Shown piece after piece: positions 26,768 through 35,914 of a stretch of DNA of 64,000 nt. A program made the position numbers and the translations under genes. The notes under the pieces are model-generated. The model did no database searches, was not told the DNA's origin, and worked only from the letters and a program-made list of their open reading frames with translations. This DNA comes from Streptococcus sp. sy004 (lineage in GTDB: Bacteria > Bacillota > Bacilli > Lactobacillales > Streptococcaceae). Every line of letters begins with the position of its first letter. Positions within the stretch are counted from its first letter, which is position 1. Location: NCBI RefSeq assembly GCF_007859205.1, contig NZ_VOHP01000001.1:248001-312000 (forward strand), in the 5' to 3' direction.

Positions 26768-26812
26768 TTGCATAAAATTTGTTGGTTTAGTGAAGAAAAT
26801 TGTTTTGATTTT

Positions 26813-26821
26813 TGTTATAAT
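26813..26821 (+). promoter_or_regulatory. Extended -10 promoter giving a probable leaderless holA mRNA
   Basis: TGTTATAAT (consensus), then GAACCCT, then the ATG at 26829. No ribosome site is present. Confidence 0.65.
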
Positions 26822-26828
26822 GAACCCT

Positions 26829-27863
26829 ATGATAATATTGGACAAGATAAAAAAACTCAAAGCAAGTCAATTGCCACCCATTTTAGTTTTAGCTGGTGAT
26901 GATTTGGGACAATACCAAGAGTGCAAGACAGCCTTGCTTGCCAGTATTGGCTTTGAGGCGAGTGATTTGACCTATTCTTATTTTGATTTGGAGGAAACAA
27001 GTTTTGAGCAAGCAGTCTTAGATTTGGAAAGCCTTCCATTTTTTGCTGATGAGAAAATTGTTATTTTTGACAATTTTTTTGATATGACGACCAATAAGAA
27101 AAATATTTTGACGGATACGGAAATGAAACAGTTTGAGTCGTATTTGGCTAATCCAGTTGTAAGCACACGTTTGATTATTTGCTGTGCAGGAAAGTTGGAT
27201 GGTAAGCGTCGTTTGGTCAAATTACTTAAACGTGATGGTTTGGTATTTGAAGCAGAAAGTCTAAAAGAGCCTGAATTAAGAGCCTATATCGATAGAGAAG
27301 CTCAAACTTTAGGTTTAACTTTTACTTCAGGAGCCTTAGAACAGTTACTATTAAAATCGAATTTTGATTTTAGTACGAGTTTGAAAAATCTACTTTTTCT
27401 AAAAACATATAAGGGGCAGGAAAAGATTACCTCAACGGATGTCAATGACTTATTACCAAAGAATTTACAGGATAATATTTTTGATTTAACCCAGTTTGTC
27501 TTACAAGCCAAATTATTGTCAGCGCGTGAATTGGCTCATGATTTGACCTTACAAGGTGAAGATGTGATTAAGTTGATTGCAGTTATGTTAGGGCAAATTC
27601 GTTTTTTTGCTCAACTTAAAACGTTGCAATCAATGGGGGAAGCGGAGAATCAGTTGATTTCAGACTTGTCTGAATATCTCGGTCGCAAGGTTAATCTTTA
27701 TCAGGTCAAATTTGCTTTGCGCGATATGAGGCACTATTCGTTAGACTTTTTACAAGAAAGCATGAAAATTTTGATTGAAACGGATTATCAGATTAAGCAA
27801 GGACGCTATGAAAAAGATTATTTGTTTGACTTGGCCCTTTTGAAGATCAGTCAACTCAAGTAA
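26829..27863 (+). CDS. holA: DNA polymerase III subunit delta
   Basis: 344 residues from the ATG at 26829. This start follows a consensus extended -10 box by 7 bases and makes IILDKIKKLKASQLPPILVL the N-terminus, as expected; the longer open frame upstream runs through a terminator and is not coding. LVLAGDDLGQYQECKTALL is the degenerate nucleotide-binding region, then ESLPFFADEKIVIFDN and ELRAYIDREAQTLGLT, typical of HolA. It is the clamp-loader wrench subunit of the replicase. Monocistronic, followed by sodA with its own promoter. Confidence 0.93.
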   Translation: MIILDKIKKLKASQLPPILVLAGDDLGQYQECKTALLASIGFEASDLTYSYFDLEETSFEQAVLDLESLPFFADEKIVIFDNFFDMTTNKKNILTDTEMKQFESYLANPVVSTRLIICCAGKLDGKRRLVKLLKRDGLVFEAESLKEPELRAYIDREAQTLGLTFTSGALEQLLLKSNFDFSTSLKNLLFLKTYKGQEKITSTDVNDLLPKNLQDNIFDLTQFVLQAKLLSARELAHDLTLQGEDVIKLIAVMLGQIRFFAQLKTLQSMGEAENQLISDLSEYLGRKVNLYQVKFALRDMRHYSLDFLQESMKILIETDYQIKQGRYEKDYLFDLALLKISQLK

Positions 27864-27873
27864 GTTAAAATAC

Positions 27874-27902
27874 TTGTCAGATGGGAAAATTTTCGGTAGT
27901 AT
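27874..27902 (+). promoter_or_regulatory. Promoter of sodA
   Basis: TTGTCA, 17-base spacer, TAGTAT, 36 bases before the ATG. Confidence 0.7.
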
Positions 27903-27938
27903 GAAAGAGTAAATCAGAAAAGAAAAGAGGACTAATAC

Positions 27939-28547
27939 ATGGCGATTATTTTACCAGACCTTCCTTATGCTTACGATGCTTTGGAGCCTTATATTGATGC
28001 AGAAACAATGACCCTACATCATGATAAGCATCATGCGACTTATGTAGCCAATGTTAATGCAGCACTTGAAAAATATCCGGAAATTGGTGAAGACCTAGAA
28101 ACTTTACTAGCAGACGTTAAGAGTATTCCAGCTGACATTCGTCAAGCAGTCATCAACAATGGTGGTGGTCATTTGAATCATGCTTTGTTTTGGGACTTGT
28201 TAACTTTAGAGAAAACAAGTCCGTCAGCTGAGTTACAAGCAGATATTGAAGCGACATTTGGATCGTTTGACGCCTTTAAAGAAGCTTTCACAACAGCGGC
28301 AACAACTCGTTTTGGTTCGGGTTGGGCATGGCTTGTGGTTAATGCTGAAGGAAAATTGGAAGTGATGTCAACAGGTAATCAGGATAATCCAATTATGGAA
28401 GGCAAACAAGCTATTCTTGGTTTAGATGTTTGGGAGCATGCTTACTACCTTAACTACCGCAATGTTCGTCCAAACTATATTAAAGCCTTCTTTGATATAG
28501 TCAATTGGACAAAGGTTAATGAACTCTACGAAGCAGCTAAGGCTTAA
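27939..28547 (+). CDS. sodA: Superoxide dismutase (Mn/Fe)
   Basis: 202 residues. Metal ligands are H27 (in [12 protein letters not shown]), H81 ([11 protein letters not shown]), D163 and H167 ([12 protein letters not shown]). The N-terminal hairpin and C-terminal alpha/beta domain are complete. [11 protein letters not shown] with glycine in the outer sphere and the streptococcal context point to Mn or cambialistic use. It removes superoxide in the cytosol. AAGAGG is the ribosome site. Single gene with promoter and terminator. Confidence 0.97.
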   Translation: MAIILPDLPYAYDALEPYIDAETMTLHHDKHHATYVANVNAALEKYPEIGEDLETLLADVKSIPADIRQAVINNGGGHLNHALFWDLLTLEKTSPSAELQADIEATFGSFDAFKEAFTTAATTRFGSGWAWLVVNAEGKLEVMSTGNQDNPIMEGKQAILGLDVWEHAYYLNYRNVRPNYIKAFFDIVNWTKVNELYEAAKA

Positions 28548-28562
28548 AATCATAATTTGTTA

Positions 28563-28590
28563 AAAGAGCTAATTTTGATTAGCTCTTTTT
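28563..28590 (+). terminator. Intrinsic terminator of sodA
   Basis: AAAGAGCTAAT-TTTG-ATTAGCTCTTT and T tail. Confidence 0.92.
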
Positions 28591-28631
28591 GCTTAACATG
28601 AGAGAAATATCAGAAATAAGATAGAAAATAG

Positions 28632-28660
28632 TTGACAAAAGATGAAAAATTAGCTATCCT
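28632..28660 (+). promoter_or_regulatory. Promoter of rpsU
   Basis: TTGACA (consensus), 17-base spacer, TATCCT. The leader then contains a small AACGT-GAAA-ATGTT hairpin. Confidence 0.75.
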
Positions 28661-28708
28661 ATTAAGGAACGTGAAAATGTTACATTGAAATTGAGGGGAG
28701 TGAAACAC

Positions 28709-28885
28709 ATGTCAAAAACAGTTGTACGCAAGAATGAATCGCTTGACGATGCTCTTCGTCGTTTCAAACGTTCTGTTACTAAAGCTGGTACACTTCAAGA
28801 ATCACGCAAGCGTGAATTCTACGAAAAACCTTCTGTAAAACGTAAACGTAAATCAGAAGCAGCTCGTAAACGTAAAAAATTCTAA
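28709..28885 (+). CDS. rpsU: Small ribosomal subunit protein S21
   Basis: 58 residues from the ATG at 28709, the standard S21 length; a slightly longer open frame upstream would include the AGGGGAG ribosome site. [20 protein letters not shown] is the conserved N-terminus and the C-terminus is very basic ([15 protein letters not shown]). It sits near the 16S rRNA 3' end. The gene is separate from dnaG-rpoD, which follow about 0.7 kb downstream, with mscL inserted on the other strand. Confidence 0.98.
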
Positions 28886-28898
28886 TCATGAGTTAGAT

Positions 28899-28926
28899 AA
28901 AAGACAGGATTACCCTGTCTTTTTAT
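28899..28926 (+). terminator. Intrinsic terminator of rpsU
   Basis: AAAAGACAGG-ATTAC-CCTGTCTTTT and T tail. Confidence 0.92.
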
Positions 28927-29007
28927 TGTATCTTAACATCAGTTTTTTCTAAAAATACCAGATGAAGTGGTAGTTGATGAGGTTTTAAGCGTTGATTTTG
29001 ATAAAAT

Positions 29008-29034
29008 AAAAAACCCAGAACAACTGGGAGTTTT
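29008..29034 (-). terminator. Probable terminator of mscL
   Basis: Minus strand CCCAG-TTGTT-CTGGG core with outer A/T pairs and a TTTTTT run, 18 bases after the mscL stop. Confidence 0.7.
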
Positions 29035-29051
29035 GAATCAGTTAAACTTGA

Positions 29052-29405
29052 TTATTTTTTAGCAAGCAAGTCACGGATTTCAGCAAGAAGTTCTTCTTGA
29101 CTTGGACCAGCTGGAGCTTCTTCTGCAGGAGTTTTCATGGCTTTGTTAGCAGCCTTAACGATGAAGAACATGACTGTACCAACAATAAGGAAGTTAACCA
29201 CTGCATTGATGAATTTACCGATTGCGATAGAGCCAAGCATGATTCCTGAGAAATCTGGTTGACCAATAATCATACCAATGATTGGTGTGATGATGTCAGC
29301 TACCAAAGATGTCACAATAGCGCTAAATGCAGCACCGATAATCACAGCGACAGCCAAATCAACAATATTTCCTTTGAACAAAAAATCTTTAAGTTCTTTT
29401 AACAT
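29052..29405 (-). CDS. mscL: Large-conductance mechanosensitive channel
   Basis: 117 residues from the ATG at 29405 (MLKELKDFLFKGNIVDLAVAV is the standard N-terminus). The pore helix has VIIGAAFSAIVTSLVADIIT, the second helix is VVNFLIVGTVMFFIVKAANK, and the cytoplasmic helical bundle ends in EEELLAEIRDLLAKK-like sequence. It opens under osmotic down-shock. GGAG is 13 bases upstream, farther than usual. An in-frame ATG at 29435 would add ten residues and lies 8 bases after a TATAAT box, so a leaderless longer form is conceivable. Confidence 0.95.
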   Translation of the reverse strand: MLKELKDFLFKGNIVDLAVAVIIGAAFSAIVTSLVADIITPIIGMIIGQPDFSGIMLGSIAIGKFINAVVNFLIVGTVMFFIVKAANKAMKTPAEEAPAGPSQEELLAEIRDLLAKK

Positions 29406-29443
29406 ACTGATTGCAAATCTCCTTTCTTTTAACATTCTTATTT

Positions 29444-29472
29444 ATTATACAAGAAATTGGTAGAGTGTGCAA
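29444..29472 (-). promoter_or_regulatory. Promoter of mscL
   Basis: Minus strand TTGCAC, 17-base spacer, TATAAT. Confidence 0.7.
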
Positions 29473-29490
29473 GCCCTATGTTTGTTTTAT

Positions 29491-29519
29491 TTTACAAGTT
29501 TTTTGCTCTATGCTATAAT
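29491..29519 (+). promoter_or_regulatory. Promoter of dnaG-rpoD
   Basis: TTTACA, 17-base spacer, extended -10 TGCTATAAT, 45 bases before dnaG; divergent from the mscL promoter. Confidence 0.78.
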
Positions 29520-29563
29520 GAGAAGTAAAATGAAAATAAGCTAGGGTGGGGGAGGTGTTTTTA

Positions 29564-31339
29564 ATGAATAAGGCGATGATTGAAGAGGTTAAAAGTCGAG
29601 TCAATATTGTAGAAGTTATTGGCGAAGTGGTTAATCTGTCTCGTTCTGGTCGTCATTATTTGGGAAATTGTCCATTTCATAAAGAAAAAACACCGTCCTT
29701 TAGTGTTTTGGAAGACCGACAATTTTACCACTGTTTTGGTTGTGGGAAATCTGGTGATGTTTTTCGTTTTTTAGAAGACTATCGTCAAATTACTTTTATG
29801 GAAAGTGTTCAAGTTTTAGCAGAGCGTGTTGGTATCACGACAACTGTTACAGCACAAAAACCCAAACTTCGAGCCAATCCCCAGCAAAAATTTTATGATA
29901 TTCATGAAGAAGCTGTTAATTTTTATCATGCAATTTTGATGACGACCAAGGAAGGTCAAGCAGCTAAAAACTACCTTTATGAGCGTGGCTTGACTGATGA
30001 GTTGTTGGCTTATTTTAAGATTGGTTTATCGCCTAAGGCTAGTGACTACCTTTATCAAGCCCTTGCTCAAAAGTATGAAGAAAAGGTTGTTTTCCAATCT
30101 GGTCTGTTCCAGTTGACGGATAAAAACAAGGTTTTTGACAGCTTTAGAAATCGGATTATGTTTCCTTTAACCAATGATAAGGGACAGACGATTGGTTTTT
30201 CTGGTCGGATTTGGCAAGCAGAACAGACAGGAGAAGCCAAGTATAAAAATACCAGAGCGACAGTTATTTTCAACAAATCCTACGAACTTTATCATCTTGA
30301 TCGAGCTAAGGCGGTGGCTAAAAAGCAAAAAGAAATCTATCTGATGGAAGGCTTCATGGATGTCATTGCAGCTTACCGTGCGGGTTTGGTCAATAGTGTT
30401 GCTTCAATGGGGACAGCTTTGACAGCAGAGCATGTTAGGCATCTAAAACCTTATGCAAAAAAGATTATTTTGACCTATGATGGTGACCAGGCAGGTCAAG
30501 AAGCAGTGGCTAAGGCCCTACCAATCTTAGAAGGTTTTAAGGTAGAAGTTGTTCATTTACCTGAGCAGATGGATCCAGATGAGTTTGTTCAAAAAAATTC
30601 ACCTGAAGATTTAGCTAAGTTGTTAACGCAGAATCGAATTAGTCAGATGGAGTTTTTAATTCATCATTACTTACCTGACAATATTGATAATTTGCAAGCT
30701 CAAATTACCTATGTTGAGCGTTTAGCTAGGCTTTTGGCTAAAGAGCAGTCCATTACAGCACAAACAACTTATATTCACAAAATGGTGGAGCTTCTACCGG
30801 ATTTTAATTATGAACAGGTAGAGCAGGCAGTCAATCAAGAGCGGTGGCGCTATCGAAAATCTCAAGGTAAATCTACTAGCAATGACATAGCCACCTTTGT
30901 TGAACTGCCTAAGAGCCGACAACTATCTCCCTTAATTCGAGCAGAAATGCAATTATTTCATCGCTTATTGCATCATGATTATCTGTTACAAGATTTTCGT
31001 TATCATGAGGGAGACTTATTTCAAACTAAAGAAATTCAACACTTGTATGATATTCTCTTGGCTGAGGGTGAATTGGATCGCTTGCGTTTGGAACAATTAG
31101 GACAAGCAGAACAAGATATGTATTATTATATTTTAGATCAAGAGTTGCCAGTAGCTCCTAGTGAAGAAGAATTAAGCCAGTTGGAAAAACGTTTGCATTA
31201 TTACCGTCAACAAAAAGAGGTGAAAGAGCAAGAAGAACGGATTCGTCAGGCTAATCGTTATGGTAATCAAGAACAGGCAATTTTGGATTTAGAAGCCATG
31301 ATTGCCCAACGACGACAAATGGAAAAAGAGGACTTATGA
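29564..31339 (+). CDS. dnaG: DNA primase
   Basis: 591 residues from the ATG at 29564, which follows GGGGGAGG by 9 bases; a GTG before the ribosome site also opens the frame but is unlikely. The N-terminal zinc-binding domain has [13 protein letters not shown] and [14 protein letters not shown]. The TOPRIM core has [15 protein letters not shown] and [12 protein letters not shown]. The C-terminal DnaB-binding helices follow (about 440-591). It makes RNA primers at the fork. The stop overlaps the rpoD start by 4 bases. Confidence 0.97.
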   Translation: MNKAMIEEVKSRVNIVEVIGEVVNLSRSGRHYLGNCPFHKEKTPSFSVLEDRQFYHCFGCGKSGDVFRFLEDYRQITFMESVQVLAERVGITTTVTAQKPKLRANPQQKFYDIHEEAVNFYHAILMTTKEGQAAKNYLYERGLTDELLAYFKIGLSPKASDYLYQALAQKYEEKVVFQSGLFQLTDKNKVFDSFRNRIMFPLTNDKGQTIGFSGRIWQAEQTGEAKYKNTRATVIFNKSYELYHLDRAKAVAKKQKEIYLMEGFMDVIAAYRAGLVNSVASMGTALTAEHVRHLKPYAKKIILTYDGDQAGQEAVAKALPILEGFKVEVVHLPEQMDPDEFVQKNSPEDLAKLLTQNRISQMEFLIHHYLPDNIDNLQAQITYVERLARLLAKEQSITAQTTYIHKMVELLPDFNYEQVEQAVNQERWRYRKSQGKSTSNDIATFVELPKSRQLSPLIRAEMQLFHRLLHHDYLLQDFRYHEGDLFQTKEIQHLYDILLAEGELDRLRLEQLGQAEQDMYYYILDQELPVAPSEEELSQLEKRLHYYRQQKEVKEQEERIRQANRYGNQEQAILDLEAMIAQRRQMEKEDL

Positions 31340-32445
31340 CAGAAACAAAAGAAATCACAACTTTTAATGTGCAGGTGGCAGAGTTTATTCGTCATCATAA
31401 AAAAGCTGGTATGGCTGTTGATGATGAGATCACGGATAAATTGGTCATTCCTTTTGCTTTAAATGCGGATCAAATTGATGACTTGTTAGAGCGTTTGACA
31501 GATGGCGGTATTGCGATTACAGATAAGCAAGGTAACCCTTCAACTAAGTACGTCATAGAAGAAGTTGAACCAGAAGAATTAACAGACGAAGAGCTTTTGG
31601 GGAGTAATTCCGCTAAGGTTAATGACCCTGTTAGAATGTATTTGAAGGAAATCGGGGTTGTGCCTCTTTTGACGAATGAAGAGGAAAAAGAATTGGCTGT
31701 GGCAGTTGCTGCGGGTGATTTGTATGCCAAACAACGTCTAGCTGAGGCCAATCTACGCTTGGTTGTTTCAATTGCCAAACGCTATGTTGGTCGTGGCATG
31801 CAGTTTTTGGACTTAATCCAAGAAGGTAACATGGGCTTGATGAAAGCTGTGGATAAATTTGATTATGAAAAAGGCTTTAAGTTTTCAACCTATGCGACTT
31901 GGTGGATTCGTCAAGCCATTACGCGTGCCATTGCCGATCAAGCTCGTACCATTCGGATTCCAGTTCACATGGTTGAAACCATCAATAAGTTAGTTCGTGA
32001 ACAACGTAATCTTCTACAAGAATTGGGGCAAGATCCAACGCCGGAGCAGATTGCAGAACGTATGGATATGGCACCAGATAAGGTTCGTGAGATTTTGAAA
32101 ATTGCTCAAGAACCTGTATCTCTTGAAACCCCAATTGGTGAAGAAGACGATAGTCATTTGGGTGATTTCATTGAAGATGAAGTGATTGAAAATCCTGAAG
32201 ACTATACGACACGTGTCGTCTTGCGTGAACAACTAGATGAGATTTTAGATACCCTGACCGATCGTGAAGAAAATGTCTTGCGTTTGCGTTTCGGGCTTGA
32301 TGATGGGAAAATGCGTACTCTTGAAGATGTCGGCAAAGTCTTTAATGTCACGCGTGAACGTATTCGTCAAATTGAAGCTAAGGCCTTGCGTAAATTACGC
32401 CATCCAAGTCGTAGCAAGCAATTACGTGATTTTATGGAAGACTAA
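31336..32445 (+). CDS. rpoD: RNA polymerase primary sigma factor (sigma-A)
   Basis: 369 residues, short as in other streptococci. Region 1.1 is at the N-terminus, region 1.2 is [17 protein letters not shown], region 2 has [20 protein letters not shown] and [20 protein letters not shown], region 3 [12 protein letters not shown], and region 4 [20 protein letters not shown]. It directs housekeeping transcription. The overlap with dnaG couples the two, the classic macromolecular-synthesis arrangement. Confidence 0.98.
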   Translation: MTETKEITTFNVQVAEFIRHHKKAGMAVDDEITDKLVIPFALNADQIDDLLERLTDGGIAITDKQGNPSTKYVIEEVEPEELTDEELLGSNSAKVNDPVRMYLKEIGVVPLLTNEEEKELAVAVAAGDLYAKQRLAEANLRLVVSIAKRYVGRGMQFLDLIQEGNMGLMKAVDKFDYEKGFKFSTYATWWIRQAITRAIADQARTIRIPVHMVETINKLVREQRNLLQELGQDPTPEQIAERMDMAPDKVREILKIAQEPVSLETPIGEEDDSHLGDFIEDEVIENPEDYTTRVVLREQLDEILDTLTDREENVLRLRFGLDDGKMRTLEDVGKVFNVTRERIRQIEAKALRKLRHPSRSKQLRDFMED

Positions 32446-32486
32446 TCAGTTAATTAGTGCTATCATCAATAAATTAAGGGAGAAAA

Positions 32487-32819
32487 ATGTCAGCAAGATA
32501 TACGGAAGAAGAAATTCTTCACATCAAAGATCGAATTTTAGAGCAATTAGAATTGGTCTTAGATCCAGAATTAGGAATTGATATTGTTAATCTAGGTTTA
32601 ATTTATGATATTCGTTTTGAACAAAATGGTGAAACAGAAATTGACATGACCCTGACGACCATGGGATGTCCCTTGGCTGATTTGATTACTGACCAGATTT
32701 ATGATGTGATGAAGGAAATTCCAGAAGTCACAAAGACAGAGGTAAAATTAGTCTGGATACCAGCTTGGTCAACTGAAAAATTGAGTCGCTATGCTCGCAT
32801 TGCGTTAGGAATAAGGTAG
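32487..32819 (+). CDS. MIP18/DUF59 family metal-sulfur cluster biosynthesis protein
   Basis: 110 residues. EEEILHIKDRILEQLELVLD, DPELGIDIVNLGLIYDI and the Cys-containing TLTTMGCPLADLI are the marks of the MIP18/PaaD/SufT family, which takes part in Fe-S cluster assembly or maturation. The specific partner here is unknown. AAGGGAGAAA is the ribosome site. It lies between rpoD and a glycosyltransferase with only 6 bases to the latter, probably one transcript. Confidence 0.88.
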   Translation: MSARYTEEEILHIKDRILEQLELVLDPELGIDIVNLGLIYDIRFEQNGETEIDMTLTTMGCPLADLITDQIYDVMKEIPEVTKTEVKLVWIPAWSTEKLSRYARIALGIR

Positions 32820-32825
32820 GATGAG

Positions 32826-33752
32826 ATGAAACGTTTATCATTAGTGGTGCCTTGTTATAATGAAGAGGCAACGATTAGAACATTTCTCTCAGCCACTCAA
32901 TTGGTTGAGAAAAAAATGGAAAAAGAATTGGCTTTTGATTATATTTTCATCAATGATGGCTCAAAAGATCAGACTTTAGATGTTCTGCGTGATGTAGCTA
33001 GTCAGTTTGACAATGTTCATTATCTATCTTTTTCACGAAATTTCGGCAAAGAAGCAGCTCTATTGGCAGGTCTTGAAGTAGCAACTGGTGATTTAATTAC
33101 GGTCATGGATGTGGATTTACAAGATCCGCCTGAACTATTGGTAGAGATGTATCAAAAAATCCAAGAAGGTTATGATGTGGTTGGCACTAGACGAGCAGAT
33201 AGAAAGGGTGAACCACCTATTCGCTCTTTCTTTGCACGTTCTTTCTATTTTTTAATCAATAAAATTTCAGATACTGAAATGGTAGATGGAGCTCGTGACT
33301 TCCGTCTGATGACTAGACAGGTAGTCGATAGTATCCTTTCTTTGAGTGAGGTCAATCGTTTTTCTAAGGGGCTATTTTCTTGGGTCGGTTTTAAGGTAAC
33401 CTATGTCAGTTATGAAAATAGGGAACGTGTAGCAGGTGAAACCTCTTGGAATTTTTGGAGTCTTTTCAAATATTCCTTGGATGGTTTTATCAACTTTTCA
33501 GAAGCCCCGCTTAATTTCTCAATGTGGACAGGAACCTTATTTTTCTTGACCTCTATTTTGGGAATTGTATTTGTGGTGATTCGTAAACTAACCATTGGTG
33601 GTAGTGTGACTGGCTGGGCTAGTTTGGTTTCCATTATTTTATTTATCGGTGGTTTACAGCTACTCAGTCTAGGAATTATTGGTAAGTATATTGCCAAGAT
33701 TTTCCTTGAAACTAAAAAACGACCTGTCTATATTATTAAAGAAAAAGGATGA
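32826..33752 (+). CDS. Membrane GT2 glycosyltransferase (GtrB/polyprenyl-phosphate type)
   Basis: 308 residues. A GT-A domain at the N-terminus has SLVVPCYNEEATIRTFL, FINDGSKDQTLDVL and the metal-binding VMDVDLQDPPELL; two transmembrane helices follow at about 235-255 and 267-290. This layout is that of enzymes that move a sugar onto undecaprenyl phosphate on the inner face of the membrane. The sugar is not known; the position just before the rhamnan genes suggests a role in wall or teichoic acid glycosylation. A second protein of this type lies at 44.5 kb. Confidence 0.88.
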   Translation: MKRLSLVVPCYNEEATIRTFLSATQLVEKKMEKELAFDYIFINDGSKDQTLDVLRDVASQFDNVHYLSFSRNFGKEAALLAGLEVATGDLITVMDVDLQDPPELLVEMYQKIQEGYDVVGTRRADRKGEPPIRSFFARSFYFLINKISDTEMVDGARDFRLMTRQVVDSILSLSEVNRFSKGLFSWVGFKVTYVSYENRERVAGETSWNFWSLFKYSLDGFINFSEAPLNFSMWTGTLFFLTSILGIVFVVIRKLTIGGSVTGWASLVSIILFIGGLQLLSLGIIGKYIAKIFLETKKRPVYIIKEKG

Positions 33753-33767
33753 AAATATCCTTTTTTT
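33743..33767 (+). terminator. Intrinsic terminator
   Basis: AAAAGGAT-GAAAAT-ATCCTTTT and T run, including the upstream stop codon. Confidence 0.82.
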
Positions 33768-33804
33768 AGTGTAGAATAGAAAAAAAGAGCTAAAGGAGAA
33801 CATC

Positions 33805-34656
33805 ATGATTTTAGTAACAGGTAGTAAGGGGCAATTAGGGACAGAGCTTTGTCATCTTTTAGATGAACGTCAAGCAGAGTATGTAGCAGTTGATGTGGCT
33901 GAAATGGATATTCTTGACGCAGAAAAAGTCGAAGCAGTATTTGCCCAAGTCAAACCAACGTTGGTCTATCATTGTGCAGCTTACACGGCAGTCGATGCGG
34001 CAGAAGATGAGGGAAAAGAACTCAATTATGCCATTAATGTGACGGGTACTGAAAATGTGGCTAAGGCTTGTGCCAAATTTAAGGCAACGCTAGTTTATAT
34101 TTCTACGGATTATGTGTTTGATGGAGAAAAGTCGGTTGATCAAGAATGGTTGGAAACAGATCAACCAAATCCTCAAACGGAGTATGGTCGTACCAAACGT
34201 TTGGGTGAAGAGCTTGTTGAAAAATACTTGGATGATTACTACATTATCCGTACAGCTTGGGTATTTGGTCAGTATGGTAAAAACTTTGTCTTTACCATGC
34301 AGTCCTTGGCAGACAAACACCCGGAATTAACAGTGGTCAATGACCAACATGGACGTCCAACATGGACACGCACTCTGGCGGAGTTTATGACTTATTTAGC
34401 AGAAAATCGCAAGGCTTATGGTTATTACCATTTGTCAAATGATGCTAAGGAAGACACGACTTGGTATGATTTTGCTTGTGAGATTCTAAAAGATCATGAT
34501 GTCAAGGTATCCCCTGTTGATTCTAGTCAGTTTCCAGCTAAAGCCAAGCGACCATTTAATTCGACGCTTAATCTTGATAAAGCTAAGGCGACAGGATTTG
34601 TGATTCCAAGCTGGCAAGATGCACTCAAAGAATTTTATCGTCAAGAGCTTAAATAA
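33805..34656 (+). CDS. gacA: dTDP-4-dehydrorhamnose reductase
   Basis: 283 residues (rmlD family). The NAD(P)-binding GSKGQLGTEL is at the N-terminus, CAAYTAVDAAEDE follows, STDYVFDGEK and the catalytic YGRTKRLGE (YxxxK) come next. It makes dTDP-L-rhamnose, the donor for the polysaccharide operon that begins just downstream. TAAAGGAGAA is the ribosome site. It is a separate unit, with a terminator between it and gacB, as in S. pyogenes where this gene is called gacA. Confidence 0.95.
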   Translation: MILVTGSKGQLGTELCHLLDERQAEYVAVDVAEMDILDAEKVEAVFAQVKPTLVYHCAAYTAVDAAEDEGKELNYAINVTGTENVAKACAKFKATLVYISTDYVFDGEKSVDQEWLETDQPNPQTEYGRTKRLGEELVEKYLDDYYIIRTAWVFGQYGKNFVFTMQSLADKHPELTVVNDQHGRPTWTRTLAEFMTYLAENRKAYGYYHLSNDAKEDTTWYDFACEILKDHDVKVSPVDSSQFPAKAKRPFNSTLNLDKAKATGFVIPSWQDALKEFYRQELK

Positions 34657-34667
34657 TTAGTGATATT

Positions 34668-34693
34668 AGCTAGGGCTTAGGCTCTAGCTTTTT
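34668..34693 (+). terminator. Intrinsic terminator of gacA
   Basis: AGCTAGGGC-TTAG-GCTCTAGCT with one G-U pair and five T. Confidence 0.88.
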
Positions 34694-34715
34694 AGGTTTG
34701 AATCAAGATAAAATA

Positions 34716-34724
34716 TGATATAAT
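34716..34724 (+). promoter_or_regulatory. Promoter of the rhamnan operon
   Basis: Extended -10 TGATATAAT, 32 bases before gacB; TTGAAT lies upstream with a short 15-base spacer. It is the only clear promoter I see before the genes up to 47.4 kb. Confidence 0.6.
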
Positions 34725-34756
34725 AGACTATGATTGTAATGAAAAAGAGGTGAGCC

Positions 34757-35914
34757 ATGCAACACGTTTTTATTATTGGGAGTCGGGGGTTGCCAGCCCA
34801 GTATGGTGGCTTTGAAACTTTTGTGGAAGAATTAGTCAAACATCAACAAACTCCGATGATTCGTTACCATGTGGCTTGTCTAACAGATGATAAAACAGGG
34901 CATCATTTTATGTACGAAGGAGCAGACTGTTTCACCATCAAGGTTCCCAAGTTTTTTGGTCCAGCTCGAGTGATTGCCTATGACCTTAAAGCGATAGCCT
35001 ACGCCTTGGATATGATTAAAGAACAAGCAATCAAAAATCCTATTTTTTATATCTTGGGAAATACCATAGGAGGAATGATAGGCCCTGTTGCACACCAGAT
35101 AAAAAAAGTAGGTGGTCAGCTCTATGTTAATTCAGATGGCTTGGAGTGGAAACGTTCCAAATGGTCTAAGCCTATTCAAGCCTATCTAAAGCATGCTGAG
35201 AAAAAGATGACCCAGGCGGCAGATTTGGTCATTTGTGACAATAAAGGAATTGAAAGTTATATCAAGCAAGCATATCCTTGGGCTAAAACGACATTTATTG
35301 CTTATGGAACAGATTTGTCAGCAAGTTCCCTGACAAAAGATAGTCAAACAGTTAGAGATTTTTTTGACGACTGGTCTTGTCAGGAGAAGGAGTATTATCT
35401 GATTGTGGGGCGCTTTGTGCCAGAAAACAACTATGCCCACATGATAAAGGCTTTTATGAAGAGCAAGAATCAGCGTGATCTCTTGATTGTTTGCAATCAT
35501 GAAGAAAGTCCATATTTTGAGCGTTTGCGACAAGAAACAGGCTTTGATATGGATAGAAGAATTAAGTTTGTCGGTACAGTTTATGACCGAGAATTGTTGA
35601 CTTATCTTCGTCAAGAAGCCTTTGCCTATTTACATGGGCATGAAGTGGGTGGGACCAATCCAGGTTTGTTAGAGGCTCTCGCCCATACCAATCTCAACTT
35701 GGTTTTAGATGTGGATTTTAATCGCCAAGTGGCTCAAGATACGGTTTTGTATTGGAAAAAAGATAATGATAGCTTGACAGACTTACTGGATGCTTATGAG
35801 AAAGAACTTGATTTTTCAGCCTTGGGACAAAAAGCCAAGCAGTTGATGAGGGAATCTTACACTTGGGAAAGAATTGTTGAACAGTATGAGGAGTTGTTTT
35901 TAGATGAAGGTTAA
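34757..35914 (+). CDS. gacB: Rhamnosyltransferase GacB/RgpA (DUF1972 GT4)
   Basis: 385 residues. The N-terminal GSRGLPAQYGGFETFVEELV is the DUF1972 signature; the C-terminal GT4 domain has YLIVGRFVPENNYAHMIKAF, HGHEVGGTNPGLLEALAHTN as donor-binding E-x7-E. In S. pyogenes GacB, and in S. mutans RgpA, it adds the first rhamnose to the lipid-linked GlcNAc acceptor. GAGGTGAG is the ribosome site. It is the first gene of the operon; gacC overlaps it by 11 bases. Confidence 0.95.
   Translation: MQHVFIIGSRGLPAQYGGFETFVEELVKHQQTPMIRYHVACLTDDKTGHHFMYEGADCFTIKVPKFFGPARVIAYDLKAIAYALDMIKEQAIKNPIFYILGNTIGGMIGPVAHQIKKVGGQLYVNSDGLEWKRSKWSKPIQAYLKHAEKKMTQAADLVICDNKGIESYIKQAYPWAKTTFIAYGTDLSASSLTKDSQTVRDFFDDWSCQEKEYYLIVGRFVPENNYAHMIKAFMKSKNQRDLLIVCNHEESPYFERLRQETGFDMDRRIKFVGTVYDRELLTYLRQEAFAYLHGHEVGGTNPGLLEALAHTNLNLVLDVDFNRQVAQDTVLYWKKDNDSLTDLLDAYEKELDFSALGQKAKQLMRESYTWERIVEQYEELFLDEG

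Noticed and set aside
26667..26828. Upstream extension of holA
   Set aside because: The open frame overlaps the VOC gene and crosses a strong terminator and the holA promoter.
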